Origin: Pseudomonas sp.
GTDB lineage: Bacteria; Pseudomonadota; Gammaproteobacteria; Pseudomonadales; Pseudomonadaceae
Assembly: GCF_017744435.1 (NCBI RefSeq)
Contig: NZ_JAGIBG010000017.1
Coordinates: forward strand, 99,353 to 136,511
Reading direction: 5' to 3'
DNA length: 37,159 nucleotides
Shown here piece by piece: positions 8,047 through 15,119 of the stretch. The position numbers were made by a program, and so were the translations under genes. Positions within the stretch are counted from its first letter, which is position 1, and every line of letters begins with the position of its first letter. Under the pieces are notes generated by a model. That model did no database searches. It was not told the origin of the DNA and worked only from the letters and a program-made list of their open reading frames with translations.

Positions 8047-10130
8047 AGGGGCGCTCCATCGAGGCCGGGGGGCAGTTGCGGTTGTTCGGCAGGCTCGAGC
8101 ATCACCTCGACACCCGGCAGCAAGGCCAGGCGCAGGCCCGCCAGGGCATGCAGCAGATGAGTGCGGGCATCGCCGCGTTCGTACAGTTCATCGAGGTTCA
8201 GCGCCAGGCGCGCACGCTCCATGTTGCGCAGCAGCGCGGCCGGGGCATGCAGGCGCTCGCCAGCACGCAGGCAGGCGGCGTAATGCGCGCCGACTTCCTC
8301 GATCACCGTGCCCAGGCGTTCGCGAGCTTGCTGGCCGGCACGCGGCATATAGGCCAGCAGGTCGAGCAGGTTCAAGCCCACGCGCAGGTCGCGCAGCGCC
8401 ACGCCACTGTCCTGGCCTGTCTGCGACAGGCGCGGCAGGTGCTGCATGAGGCGGTCGAGCATCTGTACACCGACCTGGCGGTGCTCGGCCAGGGTCGCCG
8501 GCTCGGTCATTTCGACGATGTCGCGCCAGACGAAGCGGGTCATGCGCTTGGCCGCCAGTTCCACGCCGAACGGGCGCATCACCAAGGTCCAGATGAAGGC
8601 GAACAGCAGGCCCACGGGGCCGGCCAGGTTGGAGTTGAGGAAGGTGAAGAAGTCAGCGTCGTAGGCGCCCTGGATGCTGATGAACGTCGAGGTGTTGACG
8701 ATGGTCAGCAAGGTGCCGAGGTAGAAGCGCGGCTGCACGGTCAGGGTGCCGACACAGATGAACGGGATCGCGAAGGCCAGCACCAGCATCGGGAAGTCGT
8801 GCAGGTTGGGCAGCACCAGGAACAGGTACAGGCTGGAGAAGATCACCGACATCAGGGTCCAGAAGAAGAACCGGTAGATCTGCGGCGCCGGGTCGTCCAT
8901 GGCGGCAAAGAAGCTGCACGACACGGCGGCGAGGATCACCGCACTGGCGCCGTCATTCCAGCCCAGGCCGATCCACAGGCCGCAGGCGACGACGATTGCC
9001 AGCACCGTTGAGACCACCGAGTAGAGCATCAGGCCGCGGTCGAAGAACGCCGTCAGCCGGCCCAGGCGCCAGTGGCGGTAGACCGCGCGCCAGGGCTTGG
9101 GGTCGTCGGTGCGCAGGGCGTGCTGCAAGGAGCAGCAGTCCTGCCACAGGTCGGCCCATTCGGTCAGGCGGTAAAGGGCGTTGGACAGCAGCAGCTCGGC
9201 GCGCTGGTCGAGGGCAGCGGCGCCGGGCTGCAGGCGGTCGATCTGCTCGTGCAGGGCGGTCCAGCGAGCTATGGAGGCGCTGTCGGCGGTGCCTTTGAGC
9301 CATTCGCGGGCGGCATCCAGCACCGGCTGGATCTGCGCGTAATGGGCCGGGGCACGGCCTTCGAGGGCGACCAGGGCGTCGTCGAGGGCATCGATCACCG
9401 GTAGCAGGTGAATCATCCGCCCGCGCAGCTCGCGGGCGTTCTTCAAGGTATGCGGGCCGGCACCTTCGTGGCCGAGCTGGCCGATCATCAGCTCCAGCGA
9501 GTTGAAGGTGGTGACCATTGCGCCGCGCATGCCACCGACCTTGTCGGCGCTGGCTTCACGGGCGAGGTAGGTGTCGCTGTAGCGGATCGCCTCGGTGAAC
9601 CAGCTGCCGGTGGCACCCACTACCACCGGTGCCAGCCGGCGCGGCCAGAAGATCGCACCGACCACTGCCGCGCAGACGATCCCCAGGCAGATTTCCTGGG
9701 CCCGGGAGGACGCCACGTCGAACACCGCCAGCGGGTTGTCGACCACCGCCAGGGCAATCATCGGCAAGGTGTAGCCCGCCAGCATCAGCACATAGTTGTT
9801 GGCCGTGCGCAGGTTCAGCGAGAGGAACAGCAAGGTGCCGGTCCACAGGGCGATGGCGATGCTCAGCAGCAATGGTGACTGCACCAGCGGCGGCACGAAG
9901 AAGATCGCCCCGGCAGCACCGAGCAGCGTACCCACGGCGCGATACACCGCCTTGGAGCTGGTCGGGCCGACGAACGGGCTGGAGACGATGTAAACCGTGG
10001 CCATCGCCCAATACGGTCGCGGCAACTGCAGCAGCAGGGCGATGTACAGGGCAATCATCGACGCGGCGAAGGTGCGCACGCCGTAGAACCAGTCGCGGGC
10101 CGGCGGCACCGAGCTGAAGAAACCGTTCAT
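8043..10130 (-). CDS. FUSC family inner-membrane efflux subunit (AaeB-like)
   Basis: Inner-membrane transporter (695 residues) of the fusaric acid resistance / AaeB family. It has two clusters of membrane helices, about residues 20-170 and 355-520, each followed by a cytoplasmic helical region; the first contains the PFVGPTSSKAVYR motif usual at the start of FUSC domains. The family exports aromatic carboxylic acids and related compounds using the proton gradient. Its ATG overlaps the marR stop by 4 nt and its stop overlaps the DUF1656 GTG by 4 nt. The actual substrate is not readable from sequence. Confidence 0.92.
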   Translation of the reverse strand: MNGFFSSVPPARDWFYGVRTFAASMIALYIALLLQLPRPYWAMATVYIVSSPFVGPTSSKAVYRAVGTLLGAAGAIFFVPPLVQSPLLLSIAIALWTGTLLFLSLNLRTANNYVLMLAGYTLPMIALAVVDNPLAVFDVASSRAQEICLGIVCAAVVGAIFWPRRLAPVVVGATGSWFTEAIRYSDTYLAREASADKVGGMRGAMVTTFNSLELMIGQLGHEGAGPHTLKNARELRGRMIHLLPVIDALDDALVALEGRAPAHYAQIQPVLDAAREWLKGTADSASIARWTALHEQIDRLQPGAAALDQRAELLLSNALYRLTEWADLWQDCCSLQHALRTDDPKPWRAVYRHWRLGRLTAFFDRGLMLYSVVSTVLAIVVACGLWIGLGWNDGASAVILAAVSCSFFAAMDDPAPQIYRFFFWTLMSVIFSSLYLFLVLPNLHDFPMLVLAFAIPFICVGTLTVQPRFYLGTLLTIVNTSTFISIQGAYDADFFTFLNSNLAGPVGLLFAFIWTLVMRPFGVELAAKRMTRFVWRDIVEMTEPATLAEHRQVGVQMLDRLMQHLPRLSQTGQDSGVALRDLRVGLNLLDLLAYMPRAGQQARERLGTVIEEVGAHYAACLRAGERLHAPAALLRNMERARLALNLDELYERGDARTHLLHALAGLRLALLPGVEVMLEPAEQPQLPPGLDGAPL

Positions 10131-10591
10131 GCCACCCCGCCTGCAGTACCCAGGCCAGCAGCTTCGAAGGCACGCAACACGCGCAGTGCGGCCTGCAGGT
10201 CGGCCTCGTCGATGCCTTGCAGTACGTCATGGCGTACGCGCACCAGCTCGGCTTCGATGGCTTCGGCCAGGCGACGGCCTTCGGCGGTCAGGCTCAGGGC
10301 CTTGGCACGGCGGTCCAGTGGGTCCTCGCTGCGGCAGACCAGGCCAGCCTTGCACAGCTGGTCGAGCAGGCGCACCAGCGACGGGCTTTCCAGGCCGGCA
10401 GCCTGGGCCACGGCCACCTGGTGCACGCCATCGCCCAGGCGCACGATCATCAGCAACGGTGCGGCGCAGGCCTCGGAGATACCGTAGCCGATCAGGGCGT
10501 TGTGGCAGATGCGCCGCCAGTGGCGAGCGGCAACCACCATGCCGCTGCTGACTTGCAGGCGCAGGGAGTCAATGGACATGTGGGGAACCAA
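10127..10591 (-). CDS. MarR family transcriptional regulator
   Basis: Winged-helix repressor (154 residues from the TTG at 10591, or 150 from the ATG at 10579) that probably controls the efflux operon of which it is the first gene. The central part carries the MarR fold: a recognition helix region (ESPSLVRLLDQLCKAGLV, about residues 67-84) and the wing (RSEDPLDRRAKALSLT). The N- and C-terminal helices would form the dimer. Neither candidate start has a convincing SD; the transcript may have a very short leader, since the likely start of transcription lies just upstream. A perfect palindrome at 10600-10615 over the promoter is the expected operator, implying autorepression released by a ligand, likely an aromatic compound exported by the pump. 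Confidence 0.92.
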   Translation of the reverse strand: MVPHMSIDSLRLQVSSGMVVAARHWRRICHNALIGYGISEACAAPLLMIVRLGDGVHQVAVAQAAGLESPSLVRLLDQLCKAGLVCRSEDPLDRRAKALSLTAEGRRLAEAIEAELVRVRHDVLQGIDEADLQAALRVLRAFEAAGLGTAGGVA

Positions 10592-10599
10592 GGATATTC

Positions 10600-10615
10600 A
10601 TAGTTTGCTAACTAT
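10600..10615. promoter_or_regulatory. Palindromic operator of the MarR-regulated efflux operon
   Basis: ATAGTTTGCTAACTAT is a perfect inverted repeat with 6-bp arms and a 4-bp centre. It starts 8 nt upstream of the first possible marR start codon and directly downstream of the predicted -10 box. Size and symmetry match MarR-dimer operators. A repressor bound here would cover the transcription start. Confidence 0.75.
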
Positions 10616-10619
10616 CAAT

Positions 10620-10648
10620 ATTACGCCTGTGCCTCCCCCTGTCGTCAA
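10620..10648 (-). promoter_or_regulatory. Sigma-70 promoter of the efflux operon
   Basis: On the minus strand, TTGACG (10643-10648) is followed after 17 nt by CGTAAT (10620-10625). The -35 matches 5 of 6 and the -10 matches 4 of 6 consensus positions. It sits just upstream of the palindrome at 10600-10615. Confidence 0.6.
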
Positions 10649-10686
10649 CCGTGGGCGACGGGGGGCCTTGATGAATTCTTGTTCAT

Positions 10687-11481
10687 TCAGGGCTGAACCT
10701 GGTCTTCCAGTTTCATGGTCAGGGCCAAGGTGCTGCCCATCTGCACCGCCCGGTCACGCCAGTCCTGGTAACGTGCGTCATCCCGGCTGCTGAAATGCAC
10801 CGCCAACTCCTCGGCCGCCTGCATCACCCCGGTTGCCGCCGCCAGCTCCAGCCAGTACAGCGCGGCCTTGATGTCCGCGTCCACGTACAGGCCATGCAAC
10901 AGACGGTAGCCCACTTCGAACCGGCAACGCGCTTCGCCCCGCTCGGCCCCGCGCAAGAACCACTGGTAGGCCTGGCCCGGATCCACCTGCCAGCCCAGCG
11001 TGGCATCGCAGACTTCTTCTTCGTACAGGTCACCCAGCGCGGCAGCAGCATGCAGCATGCCCCGCTCGAAGGCCTGGCGATAACATTCCTCGGCCTGGGC
11101 ATAGGAAGTTTCGACACCCTTGCCGAAGTAGTGCTGCTGCCCCAGGTTGAACCACGCCGCCGCATTGCCTTGCAGCGCCGCCATGCGCAGCAGGTGCCCA
11201 GCCAGGGCGGTGTCGGCGCGCCAGTACTTGCCATTGAGCCAGATCCAGCCGAGGTCGTTGAGTACCGCCACGTTGCCGGCCAGTGCCTGCTGGCGCAGGT
11301 CGGTGTACACCGCCTGCAAGTCGTGGGCCTCGTCCAGCCGGTTGACCAGCAGTGCGCGCTGGCTGGGCTGCCCTACCCCGGCAAACAGCCGCTGTCGCCT
11401 GCCGGCGTGTGTCGGTGGGCAAATGACCTGCTCAGGCAGAAGACGGGCGAGCAGCGAATGGATATTGCTGACAGCAGACAT
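10687..11481 (-). CDS. Sel1-repeat / TPR-like protein
   Basis: A 264-residue soluble protein composed largely of Sel1-like repeats. At least four units are visible between about residues 75 and 240, each with the A..G...A.(F/L)NLG...YFGKGV..(S/D)YAQA pattern or a degenerate form (GMLHAAAALGDLYEE; GEARCRFEVGYRLLHG). Such proteins usually act as adaptors. No signal peptide or catalytic motif is seen, and the function is unknown. The start at 11481 is chosen because it has AGGA with good spacing (AGGATGAACATG); upstream in-frame ATGs at 11487 and 11505 have worse sites. It is divergent from the HTH/WYL regulator gene. Confidence 0.85.
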   Translation of the reverse strand: MSAVSNIHSLLARLLPEQVICPPTHAGRRQRLFAGVGQPSQRALLVNRLDEAHDLQAVYTDLRQQALAGNVAVLNDLGWIWLNGKYWRADTALAGHLLRMAALQGNAAAWFNLGQQHYFGKGVETSYAQAEECYRQAFERGMLHAAAALGDLYEEEVCDATLGWQVDPGQAYQWFLRGAERGEARCRFEVGYRLLHGLYVDADIKAALYWLELAAATGVMQAAEELAVHFSSRDDARYQDWRDRAVQMGSTLALTMKLEDQVQP

Positions 11482-11618
11482 GTTCATCCTCATTGAACGA
11501 CCCACAGGCCCGACCGCGGCTGTGATGAGGCGTGATTCTGCGCGACGTCACGTCAAAACCTGTCGCGAACGATTCGGGGCAAGGCAACCAATTGCGCATT
11601 CCTGGATCTGAGCGAGTT

Positions 11619-12245
11619 ATGGCTAATTGCCATGACCCGCTCGAGCCGCCATCCTGTTGCGGCAAGCCTAGACAAGGACGTTACCTTTTGCCGTTCGCCA
11701 CCACCCGCGCCACCCTCAGCCGTCAATGGGCGCTGCTGCGCCAGCTACCCAGCCGTTCCCCGGGCATTACCAGTGCCGAACTGGTGTGGCGATTGCGCGA
11801 TGTGGGCTTCAACGTCAGCAAACGCACGGTGGAGCGGGACCTCAATGAGTTGTCGCTGATTTTTCCGCTGGATCGTAATGACAAGAGCATTCCGTTTGGC
11901 TGGCATTGGTCGGCGAACGTTGCTGGCGAGTTGCGGGGGAATTTCGACCTGCAGGGCTATTTGCGCGGTGATTTGCTTCAGCCGGTTCAGGGTGAAGGGA
12001 TCGAGATGCAGGCGTGGGTCAGCGATCCACTGGCCAGGCAGTTGCGTGAAGCGCCGTTGAGCGTGGACATGCAGTTGACGGCTTTGGATCAGGGGCATCG
12101 GCTGCGGGCCACGGTGGAAGATGGCGGGCCATTGCGCTGGTGGGTGCTGAGCCAGGGGGAAGGCTTGGTGGTCGAAGAGCCGCAGGCACTGCGCGAAGAG
12201 ATCGCCAGGACCTTGAGCAATGCGGCAGCACAGTACATGAATTAG
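11619..12245 (+). CDS. HTH regulator with WYL-type C-terminal region
   Basis: Putative DNA-binding regulator (208 residues from the ATG at 11619). A winged helix-turn-helix lies at about residues 32-75 (ITSAELVWRLRDVGF then SKRTVERDLNEL), the arrangement typical of WYL-domain regulators. The C-terminal 130 residues fit a WYL/WCX-like sensor (QAWVSDPLARQLRE; RWWVLSQGEGLVVEEP) without a clear WYL tripeptide. The reading frame is open from a GTG at 11532, but that start has a poor ribosome-binding site and the extra residues look non-coding. The last four codons and stop (QYMN) lie within or at the edge of the direct repeat that flanks the downstream island, and a remnant of this 3' end recurs at 14902. 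Target genes unknown. Confidence 0.8.
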   Translation: MANCHDPLEPPSCCGKPRQGRYLLPFATTRATLSRQWALLRQLPSRSPGITSAELVWRLRDVGFNVSKRTVERDLNELSLIFPLDRNDKSIPFGWHWSANVAGELRGNFDLQGYLRGDLLQPVQGEGIEMQAWVSDPLARQLREAPLSVDMQLTALDQGHRLRATVEDGGPLRWWVLSQGEGLVVEEPQALREEIARTLSNAAAQYMN

Positions 12246-12250
12246 TCGCT

Positions 12251-12368
12251 TGTGCCGGCCTCTTCGCGGGTGAACCCGCTCCCACAGAGATCCCGCAGGC
12301 CCTGAATGCTGCGCAGTACCTGTGGGAGCGGGTTTACCGAGGCGTCGAACCGCCGCGAAGAGGCCGGC
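12251..12368. repeat. Inverted pair of REP elements (left flank)
   Basis: Two REP units, 12251-12287 (TGTGCCGGCCTCTTCGCGGG ... GCTCCCACAG) and 12321-12368 (TGTGGGAGCGGG ... GAAGAGGCCGGC), face each other 33 nt apart. The second carries an internal 15-nt insertion relative to the copy at 14987-15019. Confidence 0.85.
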
Positions 12369-12377
12369 TCAGGTGTA

Positions 12378-12468
12378 TTACCTCTGCATCCCTCACCGCC
12401 GAACGGTCAACCGCTCCAGGGTATTGAACACCAACCCCTCGACGAGCAGACCGATCAGGATCACCACC
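12378..12468 (-). pseudogene. Remnant of ABC permease 3' end
   Basis: Read on the minus strand, this stretch encodes a near copy of the last 30 residues of the permease at 15029-15892 (VVILIGLLVEGLVF...LTVRR), then a TGA where the permease has the TGG codon of RWGMQR, and then GMQR plus the same TAA. It has no start or upstream part and is a leftover of the duplication that accompanied insertion of the island. About 8 differences in 91 nt separate it from the functional copy. Confidence 0.85.
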
Positions 12469-12471
12469 ACT

Positions 12472-12831
12472 CTAAAAAGATCCGAGCATCAGGAAGATCA
12501 TTGAAGAAATACACATCGTGCACCAAGCTCCGACCAAAATCCGTTTCATCGAATTTGGAAAATCTCGCAGTTGAGTCACATCAACCAATCCTCTGCGTGC
12601 AAATAAGCTCGGCATAGTCAACAGTGCTGACATTGTACAGATACGCATAATTTTACCGAGAAGGCCTGCGTGCAAATAAAGCTTCCTATTCCCCAATACA
12701 AAATTGCTTTTCGACAGCAGCTCTTCAATCTCATCAAGATGTCTTATGGCGACATACATCTGCACTAAAAATGCGACCGTCGCCACGAAGAAGAAACAAA
12801 TCGCAACCAAATCAATCTCGAATTTACTCAC
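12472..12831 (-). CDS. Small membrane protein, second (distal) candidate immunity protein
   Basis: A 119-residue protein with two predicted membrane helices, about residues 7-29 and 92-115, and a polar middle. It is clearly paralogous to the next gene upstream (12887-13264): by eye some 30 identities over 78 aligned residues, including LGNR, AGLLGK and R.GL.D. It probably protects against a membrane-acting T6SS toxin, as the neighbour does. The start is GTG with only a weak SD (TGGTAG). GC content is low compared with the genome. The gene ends 3 nt from the left copy of the flanking repeat. Being divergent from the first paralogue and farther from the toxin, it may be an orphan immunity gene kept against a related toxin. 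Function is inferred from context only. Confidence 0.65.
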   Translation of the reverse strand: MSKFEIDLVAICFFFVATVAFLVQMYVAIRHLDEIEELLSKSNFVLGNRKLYLHAGLLGKIMRICTMSALLTMPSLFARRGLVDVTQLRDFPNSMKRILVGAWCTMCISSMIFLMLGSF

Positions 12832-12886
12832 TGTCTACCATTCACGTAAATGCTCACAAATCGCCGCTGCAGTACTTACTTAGCAA

Positions 12887-13264
12887 TCAACCTCGCAAAA
12901 TACCTACCCATATGCAAAAGGATGCCAACGATGTAAATAAAAACAAGTGCACGAGCCACAACATAACCAGCAGCCTCTTGATGCGATCAGGTACTGCTTG
13001 TAGATCTCCAGCGTCAGCCAAACCCTTTCGAACGCAAAACTGGCTCACGGATAGCATCGCGGAAATCCCCCCCACACGCAAAACCTTCCCCAATAGCCCG
13101 GCACCGGAAAAATTATCCCTATTACCGACAACAATCTTGCTATTCTTTAATAAAGATTCAACATGCTCAAGATAACGACAAGCGACAAAAACCCATGCCG
13201 CAAACATCAGCACAGGCGAAGCAAACAAAAGAACACCGAGCACGGCTATCTGCATATTTGTCAT
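12887..13264 (-). CDS. Small membrane protein, candidate cognate immunity protein
   Basis: A 125-residue protein with an N-terminal helix (about 6-28) and a C-terminal helix (about 95-120), with a soluble segment between them that would sit in the cytoplasm or periplasm depending on topology. Its ATG overlaps the stop of the effector gene (ATGA at 13261-13264), the usual coupling of toxin and antidote genes. Integral-membrane immunity proteins are known for pore-forming T6SS effectors (Tsi4-type), which fits the hydrophobic C-terminus of the effector. I do not recognise the family by name. AT-rich: the 60 bases from 13141 are about 37% GC, against over 60% in surrounding housekeeping genes. 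Confidence 0.7.
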   Translation of the reverse strand: MTNMQIAVLGVLLFASPVLMFAAWVFVACRYLEHVESLLKNSKIVVGNRDNFSGAGLLGKVLRVGGISAMLSVSQFCVRKGLADAGDLQAVPDRIKRLLVMLWLVHLFLFTSLASFCIWVGILRG

Positions 13265-14232
13265 TTTGCGGCCTCATACAAAATCTCACCCAATCCCTCT
13301 CCACCCATAGATCCTAACTTTCCACCTGCCATGCCACCAAGGCTCCCCAAGATCACAACGCAAGCAAGCGCTCCCGTTCCCACCGTGGGAACTCCAATGG
13401 CACCGCAAATAGTGGGCGCTGCGAACCCTGCAACTGCTCCTCCGAAAGTACCTAGACTCACATTACCTATCAAGCCACCCCCGTCTACATATTTAGCTTT
13501 TTCACATGCTTCCTCGCGACCTAGAGTACAAGCCCTGTGAATTGATAAACCCGTTGCCGCCACATTCAATGCAACTCCGATATAAGTTCCTTTCTTGATC
13601 AGACTCGCAGCCCTCGCCACTCCCGTTACCTTCTCGGCATACCCGGTAATTTCCCCGGTACTCAAGTAGCGCTTAGTGGAAAGCTGCAGCATCCGCTTGA
13701 TCGATCCCTGATTTCGTAGACCAGAGCCGTAAGCGGCAGTCTTCCCCAGCTGCTCATCCAGCACCCTGAACAGCGCCGCACGCTTGGCATAAAACTCCTC
13801 CCGCGCCCTGAACGTACCGCCACTCATATGCTCGCGGTGCAATTGCTCAATCTGTTCCAGCGTCTTCTTGATGGCGCCCAAATGCCTGGCCCAGCCATCG
13901 CTTGCGGCCCCTGCCCCCGTTGCAGCATGTGCCAGCAGACTCTGCAGCATTTCGAAGTTATCCAGCATGAACCCATCAACACCGCCACCGTTGAAGACGA
14001 TATCGCGGTGAATACCTGCCGCCTTGCCCATGAGAAAGGCTTCATGGCTGGTACAGGAGGGCGTGCTGGGATCACCGACGATCACCAGTTCGCCAGCAAA
14101 GACGACCGTGTTGACGATATGCGCATTGAGCACATCGAACTTGGCCTGCTGGTTGGCGTTCATCGGCGTGCCGTTCTTCAGGGTCGCGTAGTTCTGTGCC
14201 TTGGGATTTATAAAGCTGCGTGCCTCGGACAT
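13261..14232 (-). CDS. Putative Hcp-associated T6SS effector, chimeric, with glycine-rich hydrophobic toxin domain
   Basis: A 323-residue protein encoded 9 nt after hcp with a good SD (GAGGAA). The N-terminal half (about 1-165) is soluble and mixed alpha/beta (GELVIVGDP; helical KKTLEQIEQLHREH), and is probably the part loaded on Hcp. The C-terminal half is hydrophobic: about 217-232, 253-283 and 285-306 could insert in membranes, and it is dense in Gly-xxx-Gly spacings (GTFGGAVAGF; GSLGGMAGGKLGSMGGEGLG). Glycine-zipper character is known for pore-forming T6SS effectors such as Tse4, so a membrane-depolarising toxin is the best inference. GC drops inside the gene: the 60 nt at 13861 are 68% GC, those at 13441 are 43%, as expected if a foreign toxin domain was joined to a resident N-terminus near residue 170. 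No enzyme motif is seen. Not identified by name. Confidence 0.7.
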   Translation of the reverse strand: MSEARSFINPKAQNYATLKNGTPMNANQQAKFDVLNAHIVNTVVFAGELVIVGDPSTPSCTSHEAFLMGKAAGIHRDIVFNGGGVDGFMLDNFEMLQSLLAHAATGAGAASDGWARHLGAIKKTLEQIEQLHREHMSGGTFRAREEFYAKRAALFRVLDEQLGKTAAYGSGLRNQGSIKRMLQLSTKRYLSTGEITGYAEKVTGVARAASLIKKGTYIGVALNVAATGLSIHRACTLGREEACEKAKYVDGGGLIGNVSLGTFGGAVAGFAAPTICGAIGVPTVGTGALACVVILGSLGGMAGGKLGSMGGEGLGEILYEAAK

Positions 14233-14241
14233 GGTCGTTCC

Positions 14242-14730
14242 TCACGCAAATTTCTTGTTGGCGATACGGTCCCAGCCACCGGTGACACTGCCGCCAGCAC
14301 CGCCATCGGCGCGCTGCTGCCGGGTGTAGGTGGTCTTGATACGGCCGTAGTTGAGTTGGACGATTTCAGTCGGCACGCCGGCGTGCACGCCTTGTATAAA
14401 ATCGGCAACGATCACTTCCTCGAGCACCACTTCGTAATACTTGAGCTTGTCGCCACCGGCGCGGCAGACGACCAGCCTGACTTCTTTCAGGTGCTGCCCG
14501 GCGCAACTGGCTTCGAGCAGTTTGCAGCTGGCATGGTCCAGGTACTTGGTGAAGGTCAGGTTGCTCAGGGTGGTGCGCCCGGAGGTGGCGCCCCCTGCGG
14601 AACTCGCGGTAGCAGAGGTGCTTTGGCTGGTGCCGAACGTGTAGCCGAGGATCTCGATCCAGTGCTTGTATTGCTCGTCTTGTGATTCGCCAGCGATTTC
14701 CGCGATTTGAATGAATGCGTCGAAAGCCAT
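14242..14730 (-). CDS. hcp: Hcp-family type VI secretion tube protein
   Basis: A 162-residue Hcp1-type protein: it begins MAFDAFIQIAEIAGESQD, as expected for the first strand of Hcp, and has the LSNLTFTKYLDHASCKLLEASCAGQH core and a KLKYYEVVLEEV strand, ending with an Arg/Thr-rich tail (YTRQQRADG) found in Hcp rings. Hcp hexamers form the T6SS tube and can carry effectors in their lumen. No vgrG, PAAR, clpV or sheath genes are in the window, so this is an orphan Hcp/effector module that must use a T6SS encoded elsewhere. SD AAGGAA about 8-10 nt upstream of the ATG. First gene of the island operon. Confidence 0.9.
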   Translation of the reverse strand: MAFDAFIQIAEIAGESQDEQYKHWIEILGYTFGTSQSTSATASSAGGATSGRTTLSNLTFTKYLDHASCKLLEASCAGQHLKEVRLVVCRAGGDKLKYYEVVLEEVIVADFIQGVHAGVPTEIVQLNYGRIKTTYTRQQRADGGAGGSVTGGWDRIANKKFA

Positions 14731-14901
14731 GATTACTGTTCCTTGTAAACGAATGAGCGGAACAGGCTAGGCGCGAGGAAAGTTAACCGCAACGGTTCCC
14801 AGGAGATCGAGACTAAATTCAGAATTTTCCTACAAATTCTCCGAAAAATTAGCTAGCAAATGTATGAAATTTTTTAAGGGCAAAGGCCGCGGCCCACAGC
14901 T

Positions 14902-15119
14902 CATGAATTGGTCGCCTGTGCCGGCCTCTTCGCGGGCAAGCCCGCTCCCACAGGGATCGCGCAGATCCCGGACACTGCGCAGTACCTGTGGGAGCGGGCG
15001 TGCCCGCGAAGAGGCCGGCACAGGTGTATTACCGCTGCATGCCCCACCGCCGAACGGTCAACCGCTCCAGGGTATTGAACACCAGCCCCTCGACCAGCAA
15101 GCCAATCAGGATCACCACC
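14902..15119. repeat. Right copy of the ~220-bp direct repeat flanking the T6SS island
   Basis: Direct copy of 12236-12468. It starts with CATGAATT, the bases that encode the end of the WYL-type gene at the left copy but have no coding role here. It continues through a REP pair (14919-14953 and 14990-15024) and runs into the true 3' end of the permease gene (15029-15119). The bases just upstream (CACAG) may still match the left copy, so the edge is fuzzy by about 10 nt. Confidence 0.85.
14919..15024. repeat. Inverted pair of REP elements (right flank)
   Basis: Units read GCCGGCCTCTTCGCGGGCAA ... GCTCCCACAG and TGTGGGAGCGGG ... GCGAAGAGGCCGGC, facing each other across 34 nt. They lie 5 nt past the permease stop codon and could also act in transcript stabilisation or termination of the tauD-like operon. 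Confidence 0.85.

Larger units (their letters stand above)
12236..12468. repeat. Left copy of the ~220-bp direct repeat flanking the T6SS island
   Basis: This block matches 14902-15119 in the same orientation at roughly 90% by eye (about 22 mismatches over some 213 aligned bases). It contains, in order, the CATGAATT end of the upstream gene, an inverted REP pair, and the last 30 codons of the ABC permease gene. The only gap is 15 extra bases inside the second REP unit here. It ends 3 nt before the stop codon of the distal immunity-like gene, so the island boundary coincides with the repeat edge. Confidence 0.85.

Noticed and set aside
14744..14800. Possible sigma-54 promoter before hcp (GGGAACCGTTGCGG on the minus strand)
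   Set aside because: The GG and GC elements are 8 nt apart instead of 10, so the -24/-12 pattern fails.
12236..15119. Integrase or transposase at the island ends
   Set aside because: No recombinase-like frame, no tRNA attachment site and no terminal inverted repeats were found in or beside the island; the flanking repeats look like recombination between host sequences.
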